Below, piece after piece: positions 26,510 through 35,604 of a stretch of 64,000 nucleotides of DNA. The DNA comes from Cyanobium sp. NIES-981. Its GTDB lineage: Bacteria; Cyanobacteriota; Cyanobacteriia; PCC-6307; Cyanobiaceae. Every line of letters starts with the position of its first letter. The first letter of the stretch is position 1. The notes below the pieces were generated by a model. That model saw only the letters and a program-made list of their open reading frames with translations, was not told the DNA's origin and made no database searches. The stretch is from NCBI RefSeq assembly GCF_900088535.1, contig NZ_LT578417.1:806001-870000 (forward strand), given 5' to 3'. The translations under genes were made by a program, and so were the position numbers.

Positions 26510-26606
26510 GCGGCGCTTCCTGCTGAGACGGCTGGAGAAGGTGAGTAGTGAATGGCACCTGCTCGCTACCACCTACTACTTGCTCAAGTTGTTCACGCAT
26601 AAGTGA
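26510..26606 (+). pseudogene. IS1182/IS5-like transposase C-terminal scrap
   Basis: Directly after the IS3 end the + strand reads RRFLLRRLEKVSSEWHLLAT through LLKLFTHK to a stop at 26606. The pattern FLLR-LEKV-EW-L-T-Y-L-KL is the usual C-terminus of IS1182-type transposases. Only about 31 codons remain. GTTCAC/GTGAAC arms (26591-26608) lie at its end. Confidence 0.55.
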
Positions 26607-26788
26607 ACAAAGCAGCAGGCGCTGGCCACAACCACCGGATGAAGCACCATAGCCCCAGTTAAAGCGGCAATGGGTGAATCAGCCCACGTCGACGGGGGTA
26701 CTCACAGTAGAAGAACAGAGCCGAAGAGATCAGATCAGCTTTGGCTTTTGCCGTGTCTGGCGGGCTGCTGCTCTACATTCACAAAGTC

Positions 26789-27178
26789 CTAGCAAGCACC
26801 GTAGTGGCGGCTGAATACGGTTCCCCAGATCTTGCGGCAGATCGAGCCAGAAGTCGCCGGGACAGTCTCTGTAGAGAAGAGGTGGCGCTGGAAGAAGCTC
26901 CAACTGTATACCTGGATCTTCACCTCTAAAGCCGCGACGAAGGGATTATAAAAATTAGCATGGTAGGTCCTGACATCCCAGAGATTGAGCTTCGAATAAG
27001 TTTTCAGCAGCTCGGCCTGGGCCACGCCCTTGCTGATCAACGTGATCTCCACATCGGCCGAATACAAGGCTTCGTGGCGGAAGTCCAGCTTGAACGGGGT
27101 TATGAATGTGGCCTGTAGCTCCTGCGGACCCCATTTATCTTCGTCGCCTGGCTCGACCAGCCAGCCAAAATCAGCCAT
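26789..27178 (-). CDS. Hypothetical protein, 129 residues
   Basis: The family is not recognised. It starts MADFGWLVEPGDEDKWGPQE at ATG 27178, after a purine-rich AAAGGGAC. The composition is that of a folded, mostly beta protein with aromatic-rich segments (LNLWDVRTYHANFYNPFV, VYSWSFFQRHLF). The DNA is lower in GC than the surroundings. The C-terminal 25 residues look irregular and may result from frame drift. It lies between transposase scraps and may be a stranded gene. Confidence 0.45.
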   Translation of the reverse strand: MADFGWLVEPGDEDKWGPQELQATFITPFKLDFRHEALYSADVEITLISKGVAQAELLKTYSKLNLWDVRTYHANFYNPFVAALEVKIQVYSWSFFQRHLFSTETVPATSGSICRKIWGTVFSRHYGAC

Positions 27179-27211
27179 GTCCCTTTGCGAGGTGTAATTC
27201 CCGAGGCCCGT

Positions 27212-27730
27212 TTACCCTGATTCAATAGTGAACAGAAGTGAATGACGGGCGGTCATTCGCGTGGTGCGTGGGCGCCTCGTTGTTTCACGATGAACCCGGA
27301 CGATTGACTTGTCAAGTCTTTCGTCGGGGCAAGCGATTGGTTGTTGGCGATACCAGTGATCCGGGGCGTTCTGTTTCACCTGCCGGCCCTCGAGCTGCCA
27401 GTGCTCGCCCTGCTCCAGCAGCACCGCACCCACCAGGCGGGTGCGGCATTTGATTTCCTCGTTCACCCGCTCGAGCAGGTTGGTGCTCCAGACCTTGCGC
27501 CAGTGCTGGTCTGGGAAGTGGCGGAAGGCGAGCACGTCCTCCCGGGCTTCGAGCATCAGGTCTGCCGCCCTGGGGAAACGCTCCGCCAGGGAGCTGGCCA
27601 GGTCATCCCAGCGGGCCTCGATCTCAGCGGCCTTCTCCTGGGCGAACACCGAGCGCAGCGCGGCGGTGACCATGCCCTGATGGGCTTTCGAGACCCACTG
27701 CAGCAGGTTCCTGGCGTAGGCGAACCCTTC
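27212..27730 (-). pseudogene. IS256-family (mutator) transposase remnant
   Basis: The minus strand encodes RNLLQWVSKAHQGMVTAALR, then EKAAEIEARWDDLASSLAER, then FRHFPDQHWRKVWSTNLLER and EEIKCRTRLVGAVLLEQGEH. These are the conserved C-terminal blocks of IS256 transposases. The N-terminal two thirds, with the first Asp residues, are missing. About 15 residues appear to be deleted in frame between RTR and LVGAVL. The tail after EHWQL is unrelated. The remnant abuts the GNAT fragment at 27777. Confidence 0.82.
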
Positions 27731-27776
27731 CGCGTAGCGGTGATGAACACGGCAGAGCGGCCAGTTCCGCCGCAAC

Positions 27777-28046
27777 ATGCCGGATTCCATTCCAGTGGTG
27801 CTGTTGGCCCGCCTGGCGGTCTGCCGCCGTGTACAGGCACATGGCATCACCCTCGCCCCTCTGGCCGATGCCTTCGAGCGGGTTCTCCAGGCCAGCGAGC
27901 AGATCGGGGTGCGCGGGATCCTGGGGCATGCCATCTCCCCCGCCGCAAGGGCCTTCGATCTCCACACGGGCTTCGATCCCTCACCCACCGATCCCAACAC
28001 CCTGGTGCTGCGGCTCTCAGATGTGGCCGCAGCCCTGAAGTCCTGA
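27777..28046 (+). pseudogene. Decayed GNAT acetyltransferase (TacT-like toxin) C-terminal fragment
   Basis: The 89 residues IPVVLLARLAVCRRVQAHGI to FDPSPTDPNTLVLRLSDVAA match the C-terminal half of the GNAT toxin family (TacT/KacT-like), which acetylates aminoacyl-tRNA. The acetyl-CoA loop RRxxGxGxG has degenerated to RRVQAHGIT, and the conserved FYxxxGF has become FDLHTGF. The N-terminal half and a partner antitoxin gene are missing at the IS256 junction. Not expected to be active. Confidence 0.72.
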
Positions 28047-28375
28047 GCCATGCGGGGGCATGAGCCTCTCCCTTGCCCAGCCCCCACTGGGTTGATCACC
28101 GCGGTCTGCCGACCCCAAAGGGATTGCAAGGAAGAGCATCAGGTCCAACCACCAGAGTGCTCGATTCGGCTGATCAGCCACACAAGCTCCCGTTGATCAC
28201 CCGCCCCGAATGTCATGCGGCAGTGAAAGCTAGGGGTCGCAGGGCTTGCCAAGTCACTCAGCTCTGGCTATGCCCTGGACATCGGGCCATCCTGCAGGAA
28301 GAGCCCGCCGTTCAACTCCAACTTTCAACTCAGAGCAGGCGACAATTGGAAGTAGCACGAAGCCAGGGAGAGCCC
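28047..28375. other. Non-coding stretch before the patatin gene
   Basis: The + frame of the patatin gene stays open from 28073, but this 5' part lacks the conserved character of the patatin domain and no start in it has a good ribosome-binding site. I treat it as upstream region. No clear promoter or operator was found. Confidence 0.4.
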
Positions 28376-31063
28376 GTGAAGCGCTTTCTGGGGCTGTCCT
28401 TTTCAGGCGGCGGCTACCGGGCGGCGGCCTTCTCACTGGGCACTCTGGCACTGCTCAAGGATCTGGAGCTCCTGGACAAGACAGCGGTGCTCTCAGGCGT
28501 ATCGGGTGGAAGCATCGCCCTGGGTGCCTATCTGTGCGCCAAGGCGGGCGCAGCACGGACGAATCCCACCTGCAAGCATGATGATCAGGAAGCATCATTT
28601 TACGACAGCTTTTTCACTCCGTTTCTGAGCCATCTTTCTACGGAGAAGATGGCACAAGAATTCGTCCATCTCTCCTGGTTAGTTCAGAACAGGAAACTGA
28701 TCAAGGCAGCCGCCAAGTCGAATGATGATCTGTTCACGAGACTGCTGGGCGAGCAGGCGTTGATGGGAAGCGACCGAATCCAGGCCCTGCTCTCCAATGA
28801 GCGATTTTCTCCCGATTATGCCTTCTTCAACGCGACCGACATCAGCAGCCTGAATCTGTTTCGCTTTGGGTTGCAGAAGCACCAACTTGACGACGGCAAT
28901 GATGTGGCCTTTGTGGTGGGCAGGTGGATCCTCACACCAAGGCTCTACCGCAATCCCACCCGAGACTTATACCGTTTCACCAAGTTGCTGCGCATAGCCG
29001 ATTGTGTGGCCGCCTCCCACGCCTTCCCAGTAGGTCTGGAGCCGATGGTCTTCCCCAGCGACTTTTTCTCGCCTCACCGAGGAGGCGAAAAAGCCAAGGC
29101 CGCCTTTGCCAGCTCCGAGGTGTGCGAGAGACAACAGGCTTTGGGATTGCTGGATGGCGGCCTCTACGACAATCTCGGCCTCGCCAGTGTGGAGGATATC
29201 CGTACGTTGCTGGACAGCAAAAAACAGCCCACCGAACGAAGAGAATCCTCAGCAGATCGGTATGATGATCTGTTCCTGGTGATCGCCACGGATGTCGACA
29301 ATATCCAGCCATCACTAAGCTTTTACAACGCGGCACAGAAACGGACCAACTCCACAGTTCGCCGCAGCAATCCATTAAGACTACTGTACTGGATTGCAAT
29401 TCTTACTGCTCTGATCATCATAGCAATCAAGCAATGGATTCCATGGGCATTCCTCGTCCTTGTGCTCTTGGGCTTGGTTCTGTGGGCTTTTCTGCGCAAC
29501 AGTGTCTCCACCATGTTGCTATCGTTAGGCTTCACGGATGGATTTGTCAGGCAGCGCGGGAGAAGTGATACCAGGGCGCTAATGGGCGCAACACTGCGTT
29601 TGGTTCTTGCAGAGCCAGGGCTGCTGGCAACACTGAAATCCAACCTTTGGCTGCAGCGAGCAAGCCAGCCAGTGCCCATGTTCAGCGGCTACCTCAAGCG
29701 CACACGCGCGCTTACCTACGGCTATCTCCAGAGCAAATATGATGATGAGCGAGAGAAGCGAGGCCGCAGCAAGAAGATCCATCAGGCCACTCCTCACTTG
29801 GTCAGGAATATGGTCTTCGAGCTTATCCAAGGCGCCGAATCTGACCCGGACTATGCATCCGAGCTGATCACGCTGCCAGTGCAGACATTCAATGCTCTCA
29901 ACGACAATCTGGAGGAAGCCTATCGCGAGACGGCGGTGATGCGGAAGGTGCGTCACGCCCGAGTGGCAGCCCGCCTGATCAAGCAGCAGCAGGAAGGCGG
30001 AGGCAGTGTTCGCGGCGACACCATGGAGTCGGGCGATGATCCGTGTCTGTGGAAAATCTGGAAAGCAGTCAAGGATGAAAACCTACCAAATCCAGGTGAT
30101 CAGGACTTGGATCAACTGATCGACAGACTCAAGCTCATCAAGGCGGCGCAGCTCTGGGACGTACTCTTTGAAGCCCTGCGGGTGGGATCAGGCCATACAG
30201 AAGCTCCCTGCTGCGAGGTCATCAGCCACACCATCCACCAGCTCGTCACGAACGTTGCTTCGATGCTCGAAGCGGCGCTGCATGCCCCAGAGATCACGGA
30301 GCAGCAGGTGCTGGAGAACTGCAGAATCAGCCCCGAGCGGGTGCCAAAGGAGTACTCATGGATTCCTCTGATCTGCGAAATGGCCACGAATCTGCCCACC
30401 ACACTCTGGATCGAGGGCTTCCACTTCTATGCCCCAAGCCGGGTCCTTGATGGGCGGGTCGAGGCCCCGGGCTCCTGGTACAGCCGCAAGCCCGGCCAGG
30501 ATCAACTTCAGGGCAGGATCCTGCTGAATCTGACACCAGGGGCGCAGTGCACGTGCTGTCAGAGCAAGATCCAGGATGGCAACTCAGCACAGCAGGGCGT
30601 GTGCCCGGCAGCAGCAGTCACCACCCTGGCTGGATATATCACAACCGTCTTCAACTTGCTGGAGTACTACTACAGCTATCTGGAACATAGCCAGTCGCTC
30701 GTCACTGGCCTGGCGCGAGCCCTGACCCGCCCGACCCCTATGGACTCGAGTAGCGACTCAGGGCCGATCGAACCAGGCTGCCAGCGGGCGCTGCTGGATC
30801 TGCCTTTTGCGGTGCGCCAGGCGGTCTGCCGGCAGCTCACAGTGCACGCGGAGTGGCTGCGAGCGTCAGAGCACGAAGCGGGTAACAACACAACAGAGCA
30901 GCCAGAGGATCTTCGGTGGATTGATCAGCCTCTCCTCAGTCATCTGGGCCAGCTTGACGACGTACAGGCCCGTCTGGATCTGTTGCGACCCTGGTTGCAC
31001 AGCCGTGGGCCCTTCCCTGACAGCTGGTGGGGAGAATGTGGCGATGGCGATCGGTCAAGCTGA
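28376..31063 (+). CDS. Membrane-associated patatin-like phospholipase
   Basis: 895 residues from GTG 28376, which follows GGGAG at a good distance. The patatin core begins at once: the oxyanion loop SFSGGGYRAAAFSLG (residues about 6-20), nucleophile elbow GVSGGS (about 40-45) and the catalytic Asp in LDGGLYDNLG (about 258-266). A hydrophobic stretch (LLYWIAILTALIIIAIKQW, then AFLVLVLLGLVLWAFL, about 335-373) predicts a membrane anchor. The remaining 500 residues are unrecognised, with two CxxC-like clusters (CTCC, about residue 727). The family hydrolyses acyl lipids. Its position beside defence debris raises a role as a membrane-damaging effector, but no sensor gene is adjacent. It converges on sod with 1 bp between stops. 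Confidence 0.85.
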   Translation: MKRFLGLSFSGGGYRAAAFSLGTLALLKDLELLDKTAVLSGVSGGSIALGAYLCAKAGAARTNPTCKHDDQEASFYDSFFTPFLSHLSTEKMAQEFVHLSWLVQNRKLIKAAAKSNDDLFTRLLGEQALMGSDRIQALLSNERFSPDYAFFNATDISSLNLFRFGLQKHQLDDGNDVAFVVGRWILTPRLYRNPTRDLYRFTKLLRIADCVAASHAFPVGLEPMVFPSDFFSPHRGGEKAKAAFASSEVCERQQALGLLDGGLYDNLGLASVEDIRTLLDSKKQPTERRESSADRYDDLFLVIATDVDNIQPSLSFYNAAQKRTNSTVRRSNPLRLLYWIAILTALIIIAIKQWIPWAFLVLVLLGLVLWAFLRNSVSTMLLSLGFTDGFVRQRGRSDTRALMGATLRLVLAEPGLLATLKSNLWLQRASQPVPMFSGYLKRTRALTYGYLQSKYDDEREKRGRSKKIHQATPHLVRNMVFELIQGAESDPDYASELITLPVQTFNALNDNLEEAYRETAVMRKVRHARVAARLIKQQQEGGGSVRGDTMESGDDPCLWKIWKAVKDENLPNPGDQDLDQLIDRLKLIKAAQLWDVLFEALRVGSGHTEAPCCEVISHTIHQLVTNVASMLEAALHAPEITEQQVLENCRISPERVPKEYSWIPLICEMATNLPTTLWIEGFHFYAPSRVLDGRVEAPGSWYSRKPGQDQLQGRILLNLTPGAQCTCCQSKIQDGNSAQQGVCPAAAVTTLAGYITTVFNLLEYYYSYLEHSQSLVTGLARALTRPTPMDSSSDSGPIEPGCQRALLDLPFAVRQAVCRQLTVHAEWLRASEHEAGNNTTEQPEDLRWIDQPLLSHLGQLDDVQARLDLLRPWLHSRGPFPDSWWGECGDGDRSS

Positions 31064-31064
31064 G

Positions 31065-31811
31065 TCAACTGGTCTGGCGAAGACCCTGGCTCACGGATCC
31101 TGGAGCCGCCGCCACCACAGCGCCATAGCGGCGGTTCACCTCGTTCCAGTTCACCCGAGTCCACCAGGCCTGGATGTAGTCAGGCCGCCGGTTCTGGTAG
31201 TTGAGGTAGTAGGCGTGCTCCCAGACATCGAGCCCCAGCAGCGGTGTGCCCCGCTCAAGGCCGGGCAGGTCCATCAGCGGGTTGTCCTGGTTCGGGGTGC
31301 TGGTGATCGCCAGGCGCCCATCGGGCCGGCGGATCAGCCAGGCCCAGCCTGAACCGAAGCGGCCGGCCGCCGCCTGGTTGAACTGGCCCTGCATCGCCTC
31401 CAGCGACCCGAAGCTGGCCTCGATGGCCGCCAGCAGCGCAGCCGACGGCTCGCCGCCCTGCCCCGCCGGTGCCATCACGGCCCAGAACTGGCTGTGGTTC
31501 CAGTGCCCGCCGCCGTTGTTGCGCACCGCCTCGGGAAAGCGGGAGATCTGGCCCTGCAGCGCCTCCAGGCTGAGGTTCGCCAGAGCCGGATTGGCGTCGA
31601 TCTGCGCATTCAACTTGGCCACGTAGCCGGCGTGGTGGCGGTCGTGGTGGAGGGTCATGGTGGTGGCGTCGATCGCCGGCTCCAGCGCCTCGGCGGGATA
31701 GGGGAGCGGCGGCAGCGTGAACTCAGCCCAGGCGGGGGCCGCGAGGCCCAGCACCAGCAGCAGGGAGGTGAGGCAGGCCAGCAGGGCCTGGCCCGAAACG
31801 CGAGGGTGCAT
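31065..31811 (-). CDS. sodA: Secreted Mn-type superoxide dismutase
   Basis: 248 residues from ATG 31811. A signal peptide ([20 protein letters not shown]) precedes the SOD fold. Metal ligands are in [18 protein letters not shown] and DVWEHAYY. The Gln of [11 protein letters not shown] is the residue found at this position in Mn-type enzymes, where Fe-type enzymes use another arrangement. The enzyme dismutates superoxide, here probably in the periplasm or thylakoid lumen. The 140-bp divergent gap to the DUF362 gene should hold both promoters. An upstream in-frame extension is rejected because it would bury the signal peptide. Confidence 0.94.
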   Translation of the reverse strand: MHPRVSGQALLACLTSLLLVLGLAAPAWAEFTLPPLPYPAEALEPAIDATTMTLHHDRHHAGYVAKLNAQIDANPALANLSLEALQGQISRFPEAVRNNGGGHWNHSQFWAVMAPAGQGGEPSAALLAAIEASFGSLEAMQGQFNQAAAGRFGSGWAWLIRRPDGRLAITSTPNQDNPLMDLPGLERGTPLLGLDVWEHAYYLNYQNRRPDYIQAWWTRVNWNEVNRRYGAVVAAAPGSVSQGLRQTS

Positions 31812-31951
31812 GGAACGGAAAGGGAGCAGGGCGGGATGGCCAGCCTGGCGGATGCGGCGGCCCCGCGGCCAGCCACCCCAGCCAGCCTCAGCGGGGCCAT
31901 AGTGAACCTGCACGTCCGGCAGCTGATGGACCGGGCCGCGTGCGCCTGTCC

Positions 31952-33037
31952 ATGCCCCCTTCCGATCCTCTGCAGAGCTGGAGCCGACGCCGACTGCTCA
32001 GGCTCGCCGGGCTGGCCACCGGCGGTGCGGCACTCTCGGTGGCCTGCAAGGCCGGCTCCTCCTCCGGGTCCGTCGGGGCGCCGGTCAGCAGCTCCGCCCC
32101 ATCCCAGGCTGGGCCAGCTGCTCGGCCAGCCCCAGGGGTGAGTCGGGTCGCGCTGATCCGCACGCAGGATCGGGCCGCCGGGACCCACCAGGCCCTCGAT
32201 CTGCTGCAGCCCACGGGGCTGGAGGGGAACAGCGTGTTCCTCAAACCGAATTTCAACACGGCGGATCCAGCGCCCGCCGCCACGGATCCAGTGCTGCTGG
32301 AGGCCCTGGTGCGGGATCTGCAGAAGGCTGGCGCCGGCACGATCACGATCGGGGATCGCTCCGGCATGGCCGACTCCCGCGCCGCCATGGAGAGCAAGGG
32401 GGTGTTCCGCCTGGCGGATCGCCTCGGCCTGCGGGCCCTGGTGCTCGATGAACTGGAGCGGAACCAGTGGCTGCAGGTGCCTGCGGAGGGCACCCACTGG
32501 CCCCGGGGCTACGCCTTCGCCCGGCCCGCCCTTGACGCCGGCGCCGTGGTGAGCACCTGCTGCCTCAAGACCCATCGCTTCGGTGGGCAGTTCACCCTGT
32601 CGCTGAAGAACAGCGTGGGCCTGGTGGCGAAAACCGTTCCGGGCGATGCCCACAACTACATGGGCGATCTGCATTCCTCCCCCCATCAGCGGCGGATGAT
32701 CGCCGAGATCAACCAGGCCTATGCGCCGGCCCTGGTGCTGCTCGACGGGGTGGAAGCCTTCGTGGACGGGGGCCCCGACCGGGGAACGCTCGCCCGGGCC
32801 GACGTGATGCTCGCCGGCACGGACCGGGTGGCGGTGGATGTGGTGGGGATTGCCCTGCTGCGCCTGCTGGGCACCACGTCGGCGGTGTCCCGGGGCTCCA
32901 TCTGGGAGCTGGAGCAGATCCAACGGGCCGTGGAACTGAATCTGGGGGTCGACTCTGCCGAGAGGATCGAGATTGTGACGGCCGATGGGCCGGGCCGCGC
33001 CATGGCCGACCAGATCCGCCCGCTGATCCAGGCCTGA
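31952..33037 (+). CDS. DUF362 protein, Tat-exported lipoprotein
   Basis: 361 residues from ATG 31952. The N-terminus has a twin-arginine motif ([12 protein letters not shown]) followed by a lipobox-like LSVAC, predicting Tat export of a folded, lipid-anchored protein. The body matches DUF362 ([12 protein letters not shown], then [17 protein letters not shown], and [14 protein letters not shown]). The reaction of this family is not settled. The lack of CxxC clusters argues against the ferredoxin-like subgroup. A GTG at 31940 is possible, but the ATG places the RR motif better. Convergent with the antiporter gene. Confidence 0.88.
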   Translation: MPPSDPLQSWSRRRLLRLAGLATGGAALSVACKAGSSSGSVGAPVSSSAPSQAGPAARPAPGVSRVALIRTQDRAAGTHQALDLLQPTGLEGNSVFLKPNFNTADPAPAATDPVLLEALVRDLQKAGAGTITIGDRSGMADSRAAMESKGVFRLADRLGLRALVLDELERNQWLQVPAEGTHWPRGYAFARPALDAGAVVSTCCLKTHRFGGQFTLSLKNSVGLVAKTVPGDAHNYMGDLHSSPHQRRMIAEINQAYAPALVLLDGVEAFVDGGPDRGTLARADVMLAGTDRVAVDVVGIALLRLLGTTSAVSRGSIWELEQIQRAVELNLGVDSAERIEIVTADGPGRAMADQIRPLIQA

Positions 33038-33067
33038 TCCAGGCCTGTTCCCCTGTCCCCAGCCGAC

Positions 33068-34291
33068 CTACAGGCCGGCATCCAGGCCGCCGGCGCCAGC
33101 AGGCTCGGGGGCGGCCGGCCCGATCTCCCCCAGGGCGCGCATCAACGGCGTGATCGAGAGCCCCTGCACGATCACCGAGAAGGCCACCACGGCGAAGGCC
33201 ACGGTGACCACCGCATCGCGGTAGGGGAGGCTGGTGGGCAGGCCCAGGGCCAGGGCGAGGGCCAGGGCACCGCGCAGCCCGCCCCACACCAGCACGTGCT
33301 GGTGGCTGGCCTTCACCCGCAGGGGTGAACCCAGGAACACGCTGCAGCACAGGTAGGTGGACAGGGCCCGCCCGGCGATCACCAGGGCGATGGCGATGCC
33401 GATCGGCAGCAGCACCCGGTTGAAGTTCTGATGGGCCTCCAGCATCCCCATCAGCAGGAAGATCAGGGAGTTCACCACGAAGGCGGCATAGTCCCAGAAC
33501 GACTGCACGGCCTCGCGGCCCTGCGGCGAGATGGCGCCCAGGGGCCCGATGTTGCCCAGCAGGATGCCGGCGGTGAGGGTGGCGAGCACCCCCGACACGC
33601 CGAGGTGCTCCGCCAGCAGGAAGGAGCCGTAGGCCGCCACGGTGGTGAAGGTGATCTCCACCAGGGGGTCTTCGGTGCGGCCGGCCAGGGCCAGCACGCC
33701 CGCGGCCACCAGGGCACCGCAGGCCACGCCGCCCGCCACCGTGACCGCCAGCACCTGAAAGGTGCCCAGCGGGGTGATCGGCGCGCCGCTGGCGAAGGCG
33801 ATGGCAATGCCGAAGGCCACGGCGGCGGTGCTGTCGTTGAGCAGGCTCTCGGCTTCCACCAGCTCCCGCAGCCGGCCATGCACGCCCGCCTCCTTGAAGG
33901 TGGCGATCACCGACACCGGATCGGTGGCCGAGATCAGCACGCCGAACAGCAGGGAGGCCGGCCAGCTCCAGTGGGCCAGCACGTGCATCCCCACCGTGGT
34001 GACGCCGGCCGAGAGCACCACCCCGGCGGTGGCCAGGGTGAGCACCACCGGCAGGTCGCGGCGCAGCGACGGCCAGGCGATGTAAAAGGCGGCCTCGAAG
34101 ATCAACGGCGGCAGGAAGGCGTTGAAGATCAGCTCCCGCGTCAGCACCAGGCTGGGCCCGAAGGGCAGCCAGGCCAGGGCGATGCCCCCCAGCACCAGGC
34201 CCACGCTGTAGGGCAGCCGCAGGCGGCGGGCCGCCATGGCCACCACCGCGGCCACCAGCAGCAGCAGCTCAACCGATTCGATGGTGGGCAT
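33068..34291 (-). CDS. Na+(K+)/H+ antiporter, CPA1/NhaP type
   Basis: 407 residues from ATG 34291 (MPTIESVELLLLVAAVVAMA). About 12 membrane helices are visible. The family signatures are FLPPLIFEAAF, SATDPVSVIATFKE (ion-binding Asp) and ESLLNDSTAAVAF (the conserved ND), with GLRGALALALAL late in the protein. It exchanges cytoplasmic Na+ or K+ for protons across the plasma or thylakoid membrane. The reading frame stays open further upstream, but the extension is Pro/Arg-rich and not membrane-like. The C-terminal cytoplasmic tail is short and Gly/Ala-rich, unlike long-tailed NhaP2. Confidence 0.93.
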   Translation of the reverse strand: MPTIESVELLLLVAAVVAMAARRLRLPYSVGLVLGGIALAWLPFGPSLVLTRELIFNAFLPPLIFEAAFYIAWPSLRRDLPVVLTLATAGVVLSAGVTTVGMHVLAHWSWPASLLFGVLISATDPVSVIATFKEAGVHGRLRELVEAESLLNDSTAAVAFGIAIAFASGAPITPLGTFQVLAVTVAGGVACGALVAAGVLALAGRTEDPLVEITFTTVAAYGSFLLAEHLGVSGVLATLTAGILLGNIGPLGAISPQGREAVQSFWDYAAFVVNSLIFLLMGMLEAHQNFNRVLLPIGIAIALVIAGRALSTYLCCSVFLGSPLRVKASHQHVLVWGGLRGALALALALGLPTSLPYRDAVVTVAFAVVAFSVIVQGLSITPLMRALGEIGPAAPEPAGAGGLDAGL

Positions 34292-34391
34292 GGGCGGCAC
34301 GGGCACTGTGCGGTGCGGGCCCTGTGCGGGGCGGGCCCTGGAGTCTCGTGGAGTCTGAAGGCGGGCGGCGGCGGGTCGGGCCGGCCGGCCT

Positions 34392-34880
34392 TCAGCGAAC
34401 CAGCAGCAGCAGCCGGTTGCCCTCCGGGTCGAGCAGCCAGGCCTCGGCTCCGAACGATTCGCGCACGGGCGGCAGCAGCGGCACGGCCCCCAGCTCCAGG
34501 GCCTGCACCATCCACGCCTCCAGCACCGCCACGGGGTCGGCTCCGGCCGCGGAGCGCTGCAGGCAGAGGGCCAGCCGGCCCGGCTGGCGGGGCTGGGGCC
34601 GGCTGCGGGAGGGGGCATAGAACTCGAGCAGTCCGCCGGCGGGCCAGGGCAGCCGCCAGTGACGGGCACTCAGCCCCTGCTGCGGCTCCACCTGCAGCAG
34701 GGCCCCGTAGAAGCAGGCCAGGGCCGCCGGCTCATCGGCCGCCAGCACGATCGAGCCACACACCGCTGGCTTCCCCGCGGTCTTCTCCACGGTCTTCTCC
34801 ACGGGCGCCTGCAGCGCGGGGTCAGACGGGGAGGAAACGGGGTCAGGCGTCACGCAGCATCCCTGCAGAGCGGGCTTCAT
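34392..34880 (-). CDS. VOC (glyoxalase/bleomycin-resistance) family protein
   Basis: 162 residues from ATG 34880. After a low-complexity N-terminus the VOC fold appears: GSIVLAADEPAALACFYGAL, GGLLEFYAPSR, then AWLLDPEGNRLLLLV at the end, which is the typical terminal strand with the metal-ligand Glu. VOC proteins are metalloenzymes or binding proteins with varied substrates, and none is indicated here. A longer upstream frame exists but overlaps the divergent nuclease gene. Start codons of the two genes are 31 bp apart. Confidence 0.8.
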   Translation of the reverse strand: MKPALQGCCVTPDPVSSPSDPALQAPVEKTVEKTAGKPAVCGSIVLAADEPAALACFYGALLQVEPQQGLSARHWRLPWPAGGLLEFYAPSRSRPQPRQPGRLALCLQRSAAGADPVAVLEAWMVQALELGAVPLLPPVRESFGAEAWLLDPEGNRLLLLVR

Positions 34881-34911
34881 TCCAATCTGGCTCTCTCCAG
34901 CCGCTGCAGCG

Positions 34912-35448
34912 ATGCCCAGAGCTCTGTTGCCCCATCTGGTGCTGCTGCTGGGGCTCTCGCTGCCGGACGGCGCAGCCGGCCAGCCCCGGCAGGCCACGGT
35001 GCTGTCCATCGGTGACGGCGACACGATTCGGGTGCGCCGCAGCGGCACCACCCTCACGGTGCGGCTGGCCTGCATCGACGCCCCCGAACTGGCCCAGCGG
35101 CCCCACGGTGCGCAGGCCCGCAACGCGCTGCAGAACCGCTTGCCGATCGGGGCTCCCGTGCGGCTGCTGGTGAAGAGCACCGACCGCTACGGGCGCCTGG
35201 TGGCGGAGGTGATCGGCGAGGTGAATCTCGGGCTGGCGCTGGTGGAGGACGGCCAGGCCTTCGTCTACCGGCGCTACCTGCACCAGTGCGATGCCAGGGC
35301 GTACGAGGAGGCCGAATCCAGGGCCAGCCGGCGCCGCCGCGGCGCCTGGCAGGTGCCCGGGGGGATCACCCGGCCCTGGGAGTTCCGTCGTTCCCAGCGC
35401 TCCAACCGGAGTGCGGCCAGGGTCACCGAACGCGCTGCGGCACCCTGA
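34912..35448 (+). CDS. nuc: Secreted thermonuclease (SNase-like)
   Basis: 178 residues. A signal peptide (LLPHLVLLLGLSLPDGAAG) is followed by the staphylococcal-nuclease fold: VLSIGDGDTIRVRR (Ca2+-binding Asp), VRLACIDAPEL (catalytic Arg region) and DRYGRLVAEV. The C-terminus is Arg/Ser-rich. It is probably a Ca2+-dependent nuclease acting outside the cytoplasm on DNA and RNA, for nutrient recovery or clearing of extracellular DNA. Confidence 0.9.
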   Translation: MPRALLPHLVLLLGLSLPDGAAGQPRQATVLSIGDGDTIRVRRSGTTLTVRLACIDAPELAQRPHGAQARNALQNRLPIGAPVRLLVKSTDRYGRLVAEVIGEVNLGLALVEDGQAFVYRRYLHQCDARAYEEAESRASRRRRGAWQVPGGITRPWEFRRSQRSNRSAARVTERAAAP

Positions 35449-35508
35449 TCGCGCCCATGACGCCAGGCACCCATTGCTGCTGGCACTGAAGCCTGAAACC
35501 TTGGTCCA

Positions 35509-35522
35509 CGGTTGATCAACCG
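35509..35522. promoter_or_regulatory. Perfect 14-bp palindrome downstream of nuc
   Basis: CGGTTGATCAACCG is fully self-complementary and lies 60 bp after the nuc stop and before the converging Cys-rich gene. It could be a protein site. No U-rich tract follows, so a terminator is less likely. Confidence 0.35.
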
Positions 35523-35604
35523 GTGAACGGTCGGCAGCTGGGGCTGCGCGGGGTCTTGGACCGGGCGAGGAAAGAGCAACAGAGCGGAACCGCCATGGCG
35601 ATGG

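Noticed and set aside
26591-26608. GTTCAC/GTGAAC stem-loop as a terminator
   Set aside because: Short stem, no T-tract, and located at the end of a dead transposase fragment.
28073-28375. N-terminal extension of the patatin protein
   Set aside because: It has no conserved character and no ribosome-binding site, whereas GTG 28376 has GGGAG at a proper distance and starts just before the oxyanion loop.
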